From NCBI RefSeq assembly GCF_000003815.2, contig NC_049986.1, forward strand, positions 16,357,172 through 16,421,171: 64,000 nucleotides of DNA, in the 5' to 3' direction. The notes below the pieces were generated by a model. That model was not told the origin of the DNA, did no database searches, and saw only the letters and a program-made list of their open reading frames with translations. Of this stretch, positions 49,201-61,200 are shown in pieces (position 1 is the stretch's first letter; every line of letters begins with the position of its first letter). The position numbers and the translations under genes were made by a program. This stretch comes from Branchiostoma floridae. Its lineage: Eukaryota; Chordata; Leptocardii; Amphioxiformes; Branchiostomatidae.

Positions 49201-52200
49201 ATTACAAGCTGCATAAGATCTGTATCTGTATCTATATAGCCGGTATAACCGCCCTTCGGCATAACGCACCAGCTTCGCAGGTACGCGGCGCGGTAGCAGC
49301 TGGCTATATTACACTAAAGGACCCATCATACCTAACTTTTGCACATCTATCTGCAATCGTTCTTATCCAGAGAAGATGCCCCTACTGTGCTTGGTGATAA
49401 GAAATTCCACTCTACGATAGTTCTGGGAAAATACGAATTGGGGAGATGAGACTGATATAGGTTTGATTCACTCACACCAGGAAGGACCAAATACATGTAT
49501 GTGCCCTCCAATTTCCATTAAAGAGGATGTCCTGTAAACATTGTTGGCCACATTCCAGTGGCACTTGGTTCTATACTTCTCCGTACGGTAATGTCAAGTG
49601 GTTGAAGTGTCCACTTTTGTTAAGTGTCTGAAACTAATAACCTGCCAGAAATTAAGGGTGTTGAAGTGCAGAGAAGTGTTGAGATCACCTGTCCATCAGC
49701 TGTCACATGATAGAACTGTTGTAGATGAAATATGGTTTTCTATGAAAAATTATCATACTTGAAACTGCAGATTACCTTTTTGAACCCCATCGGCCATAGC
49801 AATTTTGGCCAAGTACTTAACTAGTACTTAAGCCTCTGTTATCTTTTAGGCTATTGCCTGTGTTATCTTTTAGGCTATTTATACAGGCCAAAGTCCAGTT
49901 CATTAAATTCAAGGCCATTTTACGCTATGTACCACCACATACAAACTTTGCAATTAAAAATTGGAAAAGCCGGGAAATGCCTAATTTTACTTGTAATGGA
50001 AATACATGTATCATTAAAGAACCAGATTATGATTCAAAGCTTTCAAAACTAACCAGTTTCATATCATTCAGTTAAAATATTTGTATGGAGGAGTGAACGT
50101 TTGCCTGGAGATGTGTAGACAATGAAGATCTTAGAAAACTGGACTTGCAAAAAGCCAACCCCCTTGACAGATCAGAGGCAGATTGAGGGCAGCAATCAGA
50201 CCGAAATGACTTGACGAAACGTCCAACCCTTGCAAGACAGGGAACAACGTACGCTAAACCGAATAGTGAGTGAGTGTGAGTGTACATCAAGCAAATTTTG
50301 CATCCTAGGCTGGCAGACCGGGTCCTGGATACAGCCCAGTGCTTTACAGATACAGCTGTCTCACTTGAGAAACACATTCGAGTAGCCTTGGGAACCCCAG
50401 CACCTGCACAGGTCACCCCTGCTTGCCATTACACAATAATTACTGGTCATGCAGAAAATAGCTCGGGAAATGGCAATTAGGCAAGGCTTGCTGAGCTACT
50501 TGACAGCACAGTTTGTTATCTACTGGTATCTTTTGTCAGGTGATTGGTAGCAGCTAACGGCATCATGGTAACGTTATGTGATGAAACTTAAAGATAGTGA
50601 GGTTTTTGTTCATCAAGTTGGTTGATGTTCAAGATCTTGTGATCTTTCTTCTTCTGAATAACAATGAAATAGCAGAAGAGCAGCGGGTCTATAGAGTTGT
50701 TCTGTGAGCTACACCACTATATGAAATATGTTAAGTTGCTCTATGGTATGAGTCATAACATAGAACATAACACTCATCAATGAGTATTTTTTTGTTCTTG
50801 TTGCTAGGCAACAGACCACACCCGTCTTCCACAGAGTGCCCCTTCCAGAAGGATGACCCGAGACTGAGATTTAGCCTGGAGACTCTTGATCCCAGGATAC
50901 ACTTCTCCCTGGTCTGTGGTGCCAAAGTAGGTGACACTAAATCACAAAGCTCAGTCATACAGACATACACACATACTGGTACACTTTCCGATGTGATTAC
51001 AATGTATGACTGAAGGATACACATGTGAAACCCAATGGAGAACATAGCTAATATTCATGACCAATTGCTCTACCCACAGAAACACAAGGACCTGCCAGCC
51101 TACTGTCTGCTATACTCTCCTCCTAGGAGTGATTGATTACCAAGTGATTGAAACTCATGATAAACACATTCCAATCACAGTCTCAAATTGACGATAAGGA
51201 AATCTTACGGATATGTATTCTCCAAAGCAAACATCAAGAACCCCTTGACAAGGGAAAAAAGGGAAGATACACACAGGGGATATCTCCTCTTCTAGTGTCA
51301 TAGGCTGAATTCCATGACCAACTGATTTCTTCTTTGGCAGATTACCACGCTATCCTACCTTAACAATATTTATATAATCTAAAACCAAAACCTGTGCTAT
51401 CTTAAGATTTTAAAAAGCTGACCACGCAAATAAGATATTCAAATAAACCTTAAAGGACTGTGATTCTGATTGTGTCCCCAAAATACGTATGGAAATTTTG
51501 ACATTCAAAATGCATAAATGTGTAGCAATTAGCAAAAGGCATATGGATTTTTGACAGTCAAGTAATTAGAAAAATAGGGCCAACAACATTATCATGCAGT
51601 ATGTACTATACATGTTATATGTCTGAATCTACATGTAATGGCTCTATTTGAATTACATATTACACAAAGGTAAAGAGTATCATGAGTTTAAGCATCAAAA
51701 TTAATTTGATTCTATGGACATGGCAAACTTCCATTTTATGTACTGTTATATGTTTCATCAAAAGTAATCATGACATTCATAGGTAAATTTAATGTGATTA
51801 AATCCATTTTTGTTTCAGTCATGTCCAGCCATCAGTGTGTACAATGGTGAGAATGTGGACCGTGCCCTCACAGCTGCAGCAAAGGGCTTCTGTGAACAGG
51901 AGGTGCTGGTAGACATGAAGAGAAAAGAGGTGTGCTTCAACAATTTTTTTTTTTTTTATCTTTATCTGTATATCTATAGAGAAAGACTTTTATGACAACC
52001 CTTTGGCATAACACACCAGCTTCGCAGGCACCCAGCTAGCAGCTTGCACTGAATATCCTGTCACACCAAACCCTTGCACATCTAACTGTACCTACCTAAC
52101 TAGCTAATCCCTCGACCTCTAGTTAAGCACTGTTTAAAGTGAGTGAGGATGCTTCCAAAGAACTTGCTGGCAGCAAACTCCACTCTCCACTGATAGTTCT

Positions 52201-53721
52201 AGGGAAAAACAAATTTTTGAACACTTCAGTTCTAGATTGATAACTCTCAGGTACCAGTCATTTTCTGTCACGTTCTTCCACAGACTTAGTCCATGGGCTA
52301 GTGATGATAAGTCATAGTATTACTTAGAAAAGTAGTACTATATTTTGAGGTTTGAAAACTACATGTGAACTTATATTTTAGCTAAGTCTATGACTATGAA
52401 TTGTAACTCTTGGTGCATTTCATGTGAATATTGAATAGTCACATGTCAGGCCCACTGAAATCAAACTGAATCTGAATCTTACACCCCTGCTTGTCCTATT
52501 GGACCAGTAATTCCAGCTTGTCTCAATCCTGAAGTTTCTGACCTATATTAGGGAGTCACCAAAGTATATGCAATAGATAGATGCGAGTCCAGTCCTATTC
52601 ATGTAACCACATCCTTGAAGTGGCCTTTGGGTCTTGTTAGGTAGTCACAGCCATTCATGGGTAGCAAAAAGAAAAAAGATCAAAAGATGCTGCTTGTTAT
52701 GGCTTCCCTGCAGAACCCTTAAGCCTGGAGAGTCCAATTCTAATTACATGGAGATTTGACTTTGATGAAATTCATGCTAATCAGGCTACGACTAGCAATC
52801 ATGTGTCATGTGTTGAAGGATAAGGGTTGGTGATTTGCCTTGTAGAAATGGCTGCCGTGCACCCATTAGGGTAACAGGCCACTTGTTTGAACTTATGCAT
52901 AATGGAGTGATTTCATTAGGGGTATGCTTGTCTGACAATTGCCCCAATTCTGAGATCGTATGATGTATGTTTGAGGCCCGAAGACTGATCCCTGAGGCAG
53001 ACTGAAAGACTAATGGCGTAGGACTTTTGTTTTGTAAAATGTAACTTCAAATCTGGAGAGGCCAATTAGTAAATGCATTGCAGCTGTGAGAGTCAAACTG
53101 TGAGAGTGACTGTGTAATTTATATGGCTTGGTTAGGATATGGAGTTTAGAGGATGTCACAGTTGTGTGTGTATGAGTTCCCTTTTGACAGTCTTTTGGCT
53201 AAGGTTAAGTTTGCAAGGAGAAGTCATTTTTTTACTTTGACCTACCACTGTGTGCACTCCACCCCCCCCCCTAGTTTAACCAAATAAACCACCTACTTTA
53301 CTAAAAATCTCCATACAGAACTCATAGTGGCTTGATGTATGCAGAAGTGTGACATCCCCTTAGATAATGCAGGGCACTTTGGTGTCTGCAATAATGGTGA
53401 GTACCAGTACAGAAAATTCAGGTTCAGGTCCAGAGGATCAGGTACAGTTCCAGACCTGAACCTGGACCTAATTGTCTGAGAAAAGTTATAAATGGGTGAT
53501 ATTCTTGACAGTTCACATAGCCTCATGAATATTTTATTCTTTATCTTTTACAGATTTCCCTCTCCAAGATCTTCCAGTGGTACAGAAGTGACTTTGGCAA
53601 AGATGATGTAGAGGCTGTCAGGTCAGCCATTCTGAATACTAGTGTCCTATTGGTTTTGAACAGATCAAAGATCCGACTCAAGATTAAAAGACCAGCAATA
53701 CACATGAAAATTTTGCCATTC

Positions 53722-53767
<46 letters not shown>

Positions 53768-54501
53768 CTGTGGGCTATTTGAATAATACAGTTGATACAT
53801 ATTGTACGTATTTGCTCACAAACATGAATGCAAAGAAAAGGAAAGGAAATATTTATTAAAGCAATGGTTAAACAACGAAACAATGGTGATTTCTACTGTG
53901 AAAAGCCCAGTATACTGTTTGTACATGTATAGTTCAGATATTGTTGCTTAACTCAATGCTTGCTAACAACAATGAATGCAAAGGAAATATCTGTTGACCT
54001 AATGGCAAATACAAAGATGTAGTTTCTTGGCCTGGGTGCCACCACCAAGCCTTTTTGGGTAATATACTGTAAATGCAGAAACTTTTGCAGTGACTTAATG
54101 TTCGTGGTTTTTGCGGTGGCCGTTTCACCCCGAACTTAAAACCACCGCTCCCTTTCTCCCAATACTGGGAAATTAAATCCTCTCAAACTTAAATACATTT
54201 ACAGTATTGAAAGAGCGAAAAAAAATACACTTGGATTTGGTTTGGCACTGTACCGTCATTTGCACATTTGCCACCAACAACCATAATTATTTTTGTACCT
54301 AGATGGACCATCCCGTACCTGAGTGAAGACAAACAGTACGGAGTGGAGAGTCTTCTGTCCACCATGGAGCAGGAGGGAGGGGTCAGTATCCTGTACTCCG
54401 AGTACAACTGGCACCTTAACGACACTGAGATCATCCTCACGCCCCAGCAGGCCAGGTATAAGATGCTGGGAGTGCCTCTTGAAGACGTGGAGACTCTCTG
54501 A
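37284..54501 (+). CDS. DUF547 domain-containing protein, 296 aa
   Basis: Exons: 37284-37363, 46494-46654, 48930-49082, 50808-50926, 51819-51929, 53554-53621, 54303-54501 (891 nt, phases agree). The protein starts MAAEIRVLNEARPAGDVSRD. The DUF547 (PF04784) core covers about residues 45-230: VDYEALRDSQLFKDYL, then FFINIYNALNIHGL, TAYTIGGLVFSLDDIEHGIL, DPRIHFSLVCGAKSCPAI and ALTAAAKGFCEQE. The FxINxYN..xxH and LVCGAxSCP signatures are the hallmarks of the family. The tail ends PLEDVETL. The biochemical role of DUF547 is not established; in other proteins it follows DEP or glutaredoxin domains, but here it stands alone. No signal peptide or membrane segment is apparent, so it is probably intracellular. 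The first ATG is the only in-frame choice in exon 1. Confidence 0.94.
37364..43460 (+). other. first 6 kb of DUF547 intron 1
   Basis: AT-rich sequence without convincing exons. Apart from the palindrome at 41060-41126 and the CAGGGCTCAAAAT-type fragment near 42557, I see nothing in it. Confidence 0.5.
41060..41126. repeat. 67-bp palindrome of the CAGTTGCTTGAGTAACT family
   Basis: TATGCCAAAAAGCAGTTACT...AAGCAAAAT is the near-perfect complement of ATTTTGCTTGAGTAACTG...TTTTGGCATA. It is the end of the dispersed family joined head to head with itself. Confidence 0.85.
43466..44175 (+). repeat. 22-bp minisatellite
   Basis: Unit ATTTTCAGTACCATGGACAG plus AC, about 32 copies with single-base variants and some 17-21 bp units. 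The plus-strand frames (43464-43808, 43720-43983, 43805-44071) stay open but shift phase with each unit. In DUF547 intron 1. Confidence 0.95.
44885..46110 (+). mobile_element. LINE 3' end, interrupted by a DNA element
   Basis: About 44900-45075 encodes LKDDGSPLHEF...YSLRRLKQPTPSFSRT...AQSFMPRALKLYSKS then a stop. This is the C-terminal tail typical of several non-LTR reverse transcriptases (SFIPRAIKLWN-type). After the 846-bp insertion at 45190-46035 the LINE 3' end resumes (GGGCCAACAG...GCACGTGCAAGTTGGACTCAAATAAAACTGAACTGAA) and ends in a short ACTGA-type repeat. 5' truncated. Confidence 0.75.
45190..46035. mobile_element. CACTA (EnSpm)-like non-autonomous element, 846 bp
   Basis: Starts CACTGTTAGATCCCGGATGG and ends CCATCCGGGATCTAACAGTG. 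The inverted repeats are about 50 bp and nearly perfect (to GGGGGTCCTTACCC). TGG occurs directly outside both ends, a 3-bp target duplication. CACTG ends with a 3-bp duplication fit the CACTA/EnSpm group. The 89-codon plus frame inside (45290-45559) resembles no transposase. It is nested in the LINE 3' end, so it is younger. Confidence 0.9.
47303..47524. mobile_element. 222-bp MITE, TAGCCT ends, 8-bp target duplication
   Basis: Starts TAGCCTCCATAGCAGGCTCT and ends GCCTGCTATGGATGCTA. The arms are about 90 bp (GGGCTTTTTTGGCTCATAAT, CACTTTTGCTGGCCATTTC) and nearly complementary, so the whole unit is almost one hairpin. The 8-bp TGTTAGTA is repeated directly outside both ends (47295-47302 and 47525-47532). 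In DUF547 intron 2. Confidence 0.9.
48012..48620. mobile_element. 609-bp element with 10-bp target duplication
   Basis: A perfect 10-bp direct repeat AATAAAATTG brackets it (48002-48011 and 48621-48630). The ends are short inverted repeats (GGAACGGGTTTT / AAAACCCCAACCC). Next to both ends lie clusters of GTTAAAA and CGCGCGTTAAAA motifs in opposite orientation. No coding capacity seen. Mutator-like by duplication length, but the ends do not match the TAGCCT group. Confidence 0.75.
49220..49450 (+). repeat. dispersed repeat, long copy (TATCTATATAGC family)
   Basis: CTGTATCTGTATCTATATAGCC, TTCGGCATAACGCACCAGCTTCGCAGG, TTTTGCACATCTATCTG and AATTCCACTCTACGATAGTTCTGGGAAA. Blocks match 51955-52220 in the same order. 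In DUF547 intron 3. Confidence 0.75.
51955..52220 (+). repeat. dispersed repeat, long copy (TATCTATATAGC family)
   Basis: TTTATCTGTATATCTATAGA, TTTGGCATAACACACCAGCT, CCTTGCACATCTAACTG and AACTCCACTCTCCACTGATAGTTCTAGGGAAA. It begins 26 bp after DUF547 exon 5. Confidence 0.75.
53725..53760. repeat. (TG)n microsatellite
   Basis: About 18 TG units in the last DUF547 intron. Confidence 0.97.
54067..54204. mobile_element. MITE, CTGTAAATGC family (copy 3 of 3)
   Basis: Starts CTGTAAATGCAGAAAC and ends TACATTTACAG, with TA on both sides. Internal TTCGTGGTTTTTGCGGTGGC and CGAACTTAAAACCACCGC match the other copies. It ends about 98 bp before the last DUF547 exon. Confidence 0.82.
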
Positions 54502-54861
54502 ACTGCCTATTAGTCTAACACCATTCCTTAAACTTTAAGTGTCTCTTTTTTTCTTACAAAGTCAATATCTTAGCCAGACTATAACACTACTTTAAGTGGT
54601 ATTTATTGCATTGCTGAAATAGAGGAAGGGTCATGTTTTGTGACTTTCAGTACCTTTTTTCACACTCGTCACTAACAGTAACACCATTCCTTAAACCTTA
54701 AAATGTCTCTTTTTTCTTACAAAGTCAACATCTTAGCCTGACTATAACACTACTTTAAGTTTAAGTAGTATTTTTTGCATTGCTGAAATAGAAGAATGGT
54801 GATGTTTGGTGATTTTCCGTACCTAACTACAATCATATGATGATTCTGAGGCTGTAATAAA
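54502..54861 (+). other. DUF547 3'UTR with an internal tandem duplication
   Basis: After the TGA at 54499-54501, about 54519-54654 and 54679-54825 are direct copies of each other. Both contain ACACCATTCCTTAAAC, GTCTCTTTTT..CTTACAAAGTC and GACTATAACACTACTTTAAG, then GCATTGCTGAAATAGA, with a few differences. AATAAA at 54856-54861 is a plausible polyadenylation signal. Confidence 0.75.
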
Positions 54862-57800
54862 GTTCATTATATATCTTAGCCTCCTCCAGAATTCTAACAG
54901 CACTGGCTAGAAGTCTGGATACTGTACATGTCTTTCCACTGAAAGATCTGCTTGAAGATTACGTATGTGCCAACTTTGATCAATGTAACAGCAAAAGGTT
55001 TATTCCAGACTAGCAGAGACTTTTGCTCAGAAGCTAACAATATTGTCAATCGATTTTATCTGCATCTATTCTTTAAGCTCACTGGTGATATTGTGAGTAG
55101 TTTGTAGTTGTACTTACACTTAGAAATAACTTTTAGTGCCTTTTGGAAAGTAAATATGGGCTCACGAAAATGTGTATATGCGGTTTAGTTTGATGCCATG
55201 CTGGTTAAGGTAATATACTAGATAATTTGTTAATCAAGAGAGAAAATGGAGAGTTGTGCAGATTTTGAGGTGCTGATGAAGGTTAGGTTCTTTTCCATAG
55301 CAATTATAACATATTTAAAATTGCTATAAATACATAATTTATAGCAGTTATTTCATGTACCACTTGAAATCTCCTGCCAAGGTGCTGTGGACAGATTTTA
55401 ACTGTGGAAACAGTTTCATATTTCATATCTATGTATTTCTTTTTTTCTATATACCCATGTTACCATTCTTTTCTTTTATTGCTCTTGGGCATAGATTTGG
55501 AGTTGGATTATTATTATTGCCAGTTTTATCAGCCAATTGTTTGCTAGTCAAGAGAACTTGTTGCTGTTATTAATATTTATTTGGAAATTAATAACAAAGT
55601 TTGATTCCTATATATGTATTGTGTATAAAGGATGATATTATCATATTTTATTAGTCGTCTCAGCTTCATCAGATTGCATGGAAAAGCTAATAATAATCAA
55701 GATTGTTGTGAAAGTTAATGTTGCACTATGGATCATAAGCCACTTGTTTATTTGTGCAATCCAATTTGCATTACATATCAGTGCAACTGCCACATATTAC
55801 CATATGAAATATCAATTGGTTATAATGTTAATAACACTGAAAACATGTCATCATGTAAGGTGCCATGATGAGGATAATGTAAAAAAAAGTTCAAGTTGCC
55901 CGTACACCTGTAACAGATGCTTAGAGGTGGCACCCATCTCCATTTCTGTAGCCCTTAGGTGACACATCTGTGCAAGCAGGGGGCTAGTTCCCATAGTCTT
56001 CCTCATTAGTGCTGAGTGCTAAGCAGAAAAAGCAGCATGTACCATTTTTAAAGTTTTGGTATGACTCGGCCGGGGATCAAACTCACAAGTTCAGTATTGT
56101 TTCACAATGTAAAGACAGTTATTGTACTTATAGGGAACTGGTGATTTTACTGGTCAAAGTGTTCACCCTAATGTATAAATGTTACTAATGCAGGCAATCA
56201 TTTCTGTATGCTTAACAGTATTGTTGTTGGGTGCATGACTGTACTAAGAGTGTAGCGCTCCATAATAAGGTTGTGTTCTATAATAAGGTGAACCAAACTG
56301 TAGAGTACAGCATATTCATGGTAGCCAAGAAATCCAGTGAAATAGAAGTACTTATTATTATGTTTAACATACCACCTGTGTCAGATCTAGGTAGAAAAAA
56401 CAGGAATGTATAAAAGATGCCATCTTATTTTTTGCCTTAGGTTAAAGGAATTGTTATTCAGGATTTATCAGACTTTGCTGTCATTGGGCTCCTATTGTTA
56501 ACCTGGGTGATCTTGAATAATCAGAAAATTACATGATTTGTATACTACATGTGATTATTGTTCTCCCTGAGTATTTTTTAAATATTTAATCATCCATAGA
56601 TATTGCTGTGACACATGTTATACCATACATGTATGTATTCCATGTAAGGCATAATATAAAGGACAAATGATTTATTTTTTGTTTATATTATATGCAATGT
56701 ACTTAGTGTGTTTGTTATCTTCATAACTGTCATAATTTCTTTTTTTTAGCGTATCAGTCAATCCCTAAGATTGTGTTGCAGTAGAAGGTTTTTTAATTAT
56801 TTCAATTTTTGTTTAATCTGATGATGAAAGCAAAGCTATTCTCCCCTCTGAACAAAGAACCATGCAACCACACTCTCTTCATTTGTGTGCAGATTACCAT
56901 GGAAGCTACATCATTTATTCAGACATGGAGGAAAGGAGGAAAGAACAGAGAAGGTAGCATAATTCATAGAGGTGTTTACTGACATGTAGTCTTTAATCTC
57001 GCTCTTTGGTAAATGTTCCAAATACATCCACAAGAAATGGACAACGTCAAAACTTTGTTTTCCCTCAAAAGGTACAATCTCACAATGTTTAACATCCATA
57101 TATTTTTTTTGTCTGAAAGATTTTTATCATAAGATTTGTCATAACGATGATCTCTCTATATATGAGAGAATTTCAACACATACATCATACTATGTTCAAC
57201 TTACAAAAACGGACATGGTACATGTATTTCAAACTATAATGCACACTGGTGAAAGACCATCCCTATACAATGTCATGTATTTCCTAGAAGGATCATATTC
57301 TGATAAACTCTATCCGTGAAGGCACTTCGCATTTTGATTGTCCTTCCTTTTTATAAAAGGTAGCATAAGCTTCAACCACCCTATATATGCATCAATATAT
57401 TACTATCATTTCCAAAGGACCATTTCATAGGAACAAACAGTATGAGAACGAGAGGTTTACAGTGCAAAAGTGCTCACAAACAGGAGGTATAGTGTGCCAA
57501 AAGTGCGCATAATCATATAATCTATAGATTGAAAAAATAAAACGTCCAAAGACAAAAAGACAACCCACTTATAATATTTTTTTTTAACTGCGATAGTTTA
57601 CAGACTGATTTAACGTTGAAGTATCTAGCATGATTTGTGACTTTTCCATCGATGTTGAGGAATAGGGTATTGTTGCCAATGGGTTGACTGTCTTTGTCCA
57701 TTTTTCATGAGTCCTCTGGGCAGAAACGAGAGAAAAACATCATTAGTAAGTACCTAAAATATAATCAATTTTAGTTACAATAGAGATAACTGGTAACGTT

Positions 57801-58002
57801 TGAGTGAGAATGTGACTTTTGACAGTGCAGATCTGACGAAGTCTGCAAGGCTCACTTCCTCTATCTCAACTCAGCTATCTCAATCTTGCATATCATCAAG
57901 ACAGATTTGCTAGTCGTTAAGACTAGTACTGTGCTCCATGCTCTGGTTATACCCATTTCCACTAAGGCGGCGATCGTTGAGCGAACACCATACTTTGGAT
58001 AC
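54862..58002. other. intergenic, no gene seen
   Basis: AT-rich sequence between the 3' ends of two convergent genes. It may include longer 3'UTR forms of either one. No coding region, RNA gene or transposon end stands out. Confidence 0.5.
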
Positions 58003-58008
58003 TTTATT
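58003..58008 (-). terminator. polyadenylation signal of the TSP1/CUB gene
   Basis: AATAAA on the minus strand (TTTATT on plus), about 235 nt after the stop codon. Confidence 0.5.
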
Positions 58009-58240
58009 CAGTCCGTTGATAACATACAACAAATTTGTTTGAATCTCTATAGCTAACATACACAGGTTATTACTATAGCAGTTCAAGTGATTGTGTTTGA
58101 TCTATAACAATACATGAATAATAAAAAATTCATAGCTTAAGCCGGACATATCCATCGTTGGTTACTCAACGTTTGCATCCAGTGCAAATTTGAAGGGGTT
58201 GCGTAACAGAGAAGCGTTTCCCACCTTTCGAAGAGCCGCC

Positions 58241-61200
58241 TCAGGCTGATGTGTAGGACAGGCGGAAGCCCTTCTTGCCCACACTGCCGTCCGAGTTGAG
58301 CTCGAGCACCACCCGGTTGCCGGTAGACGTGTAGGTGAATGGAGTCCTGGCGCCGCAGTAGCGCTCGAACTGGCCGCTCACACTGTCGACGATCTGAGAA
58401 GGGATGGTATATGTATATGNNNNNNNNNNNNNNNNNNNNNNNNNNNNNNNNNNNNNNNNNNNNNNNNNNNNNNNNNNNNNNNNNNNNNNNNNNNNNNNNN
58501 NNNNNNNNNNNNNNNNNNNNNNNNNNNNNNNNNNNNNNNNNNNNNNNNNNNNNNNNNNNNNNNNNNNNNNNNNNNNNNNNNNNNNNNNNNNNNNNNGATA
58601 TGGCTCTGTATGTAAAAGTTCTCTTCATAGCGTTAGTCCTTGGTTTTGGTAGTCTGTATGTTTGATGTGTGGAATAACGTGTCTTGTAATTGTGTTGCTG
58701 TGTGACTGGATTCAGGTGGTTGTAGAGAACTGCAGGTTAGTGAGCAAATCAGCATTGCAGTCAAATTGTTTGAAAATGTAAGAAAGTGTGATAATAGAAA
58801 TAATGCTCTTGCTGGTATTCATTTTCCAAAGTGGTTAGAAGTTCGTTGCTTGCTGTGTTTCTGAAACCATTTTATGCAAAAAGGTTGATACTAGCTATAC
58901 TACCATCGTGTCGATTCATGTAAACTCGGGACAAAAAGTTCGGAAACATTTGATCAATCCTTCCTACGTTGTCACTTTATCAACTGTATAGAATTACGTG
59001 TAATTAAAAAAAAATACTTATTATCATTCAAAATGATACCAAAATTGTCATTATCCTGGACTTTCACCAGAGCTTTAATCATGCAAGTAGGTCACAAGAC
59101 AACTGTGTCGAAGTTCTCCAGTTGGCTAGCTAACGCTATCGTACGTTGGCAAGAAAGATTTGGCACTTTGGACGACTCAGAAAGGAACGTATGAAACGAA
59201 GCTATACAGGATTTTCATTTGACGTCATCTGTGTCATGTTGGATTACAGCGCATACGTCGGTCACTGTCAAGATGCTACCGTACCGCTTAATTCAATTGT
59301 TATCCGCCACATATGGTCGTCGGAGGAGGATTCAAATTATAATTAGCATGACGTCAATGCAAAGCCTGATAGTGCTGTTGCAACAAAAGCGTGATAATGA
59401 AAAATTCGGTATCATTTCAAAAGGAAAACGTCAGTACCTTGAAGTCATCGTAGCCACAGTTGGCCTCGTACTCGACCTCGAAGTCCAGCACGTTGATGGT
59501 GAGTGTGGTGCCGGGTTTCACGTTGATGTACCACTTACAGCGGGAGTTGTTGTCGTACTCGTTCGGGTAGTTGGGGGCCTGGATGGTGCCAGTCGGCTGC
59601 GTGATCTGGTACTCACACGCTGTGGGAAAACAAAAGAAAAAGAGATATCAAACCAGACGTTCTGCTGCGGTACCTTGAAAAGCCGCCAGTTGGTCCACAA
59701 TTTGATGATATCTTTGACGGGAGAAGACCTAGCCAAATACTAAATTTCATGAAAATTCATAAAGGCATATCATCTTGAGTTAGTTGTGCAACAACATACA
59801 AACAAGCATATAGGCGCTACCGAAAACGTTACCTTATAGGCGAAGGTAGAAAATGTCGAAAGAAATTACTGATTCTGTCAATCTTTTACTGAGTATGGCC
59901 TGCATTGTAAATAATGTTACATTATGGATGTGCTATCCTACTTCCAGAACTGTTACTGTTCTTTGCATCTTCTCAGAACAAGTTATACATAATGTTGATC
60001 TGTCATAAACCACACGTTTTACTACAACGCAGAGACGCTATAGCGTACGGAATTCTCATTGAGTCACACATTGTTTCAGACGTACATGGTACTGGAGTGC
60101 CGGAGTCAGCGCTGGAGAAGGACAGCCTGTACCCGTGTCCGAAGGTGCCAGACTTGGTGGCGTGCTGCACGTACAGGACGTTAGACTTGGACGTGTAGTC
60201 TGGGTACAGGGTGGTGCCGCAGTACCGCATGATGCTGCCGCCATCAACAATGGCGAAGTACTCTCCTGTGGACAGAAATATTAGGACATGTTGTCTGAAC
60301 TCTTTTAACAAGCATGTTCAAAACTATTATATACGTCTCCTGGTTGTATTTGAAACCATTAACTCAGCCACGTTTGGGAATATGTTCTCGCTGCAAAAGC
60401 GCCACCTACATCGGTTACACATAGCGGCGAGAAGACGAACTCTAGTTAGAAGCTCTGAGGAAGATGTCTGACAGGCATGGAAACGTCAGCTAAGGTGAGA
60501 CTAACTGGTTGTATAAAAGAAGACTGCTATAGCCTATGATCTACCAACCTGATGAAATTATTTTCGGAATCAATTAAATCTGCCAGGATATGCAGCTTGC
60601 ACACATCAGATCAGTACAAACCTGGTGGTTTATCATATTGCATTGGCAGAGCGTTGAGAGCGTTATCAACCATTACATATATTGTTGGACATTTCATACC
60701 TTGCGTGCAGTCGATGTTGAGGAACTCAAACTTGAGGGTCATGACCCTCCCCAGCGGCACGACGAGCGCCTGGCTGCAGGTGGCCCCGTTCGTCTGGTGC
60801 CCGACACGGCTGACTGTGCCGGACATGTAGGTGGACTGCACGTCACAGCCGGTCAGCTGGCCTCCTGAGATGACCTCACAACAGAGAAAACGTTACGGAT
60901 GTACCGGATACTCGTGTAGGCAGTAGTCATGACAAACTCAACTTGCCCACATGCACATTGTCTTTGATATGCGCGCAAGATGGGACACCATACATCATTC
61001 AAACCATAGACCATACGAAAATACACATTCTAATCTGTTTTGTAGCGTAGTGTTCTGGTCGAGGTCTTGGGTTTGAATCCCCTGACATGCCCTCGGCAAA
61101 GGCACTTTTTAACGACTTTCCTCATTCCACCCAGGTGCAAAAATGGGCACCTGACTTCAGGGGAAGGAGAGGGTGGTTTGCCTCGGGTCTCCCCTTCCAA

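Noticed and set aside
61065-61105. tRNA gene
   Set aside because: A and B boxes are present but no cloverleaf can be drawn and SINE body sequence follows.
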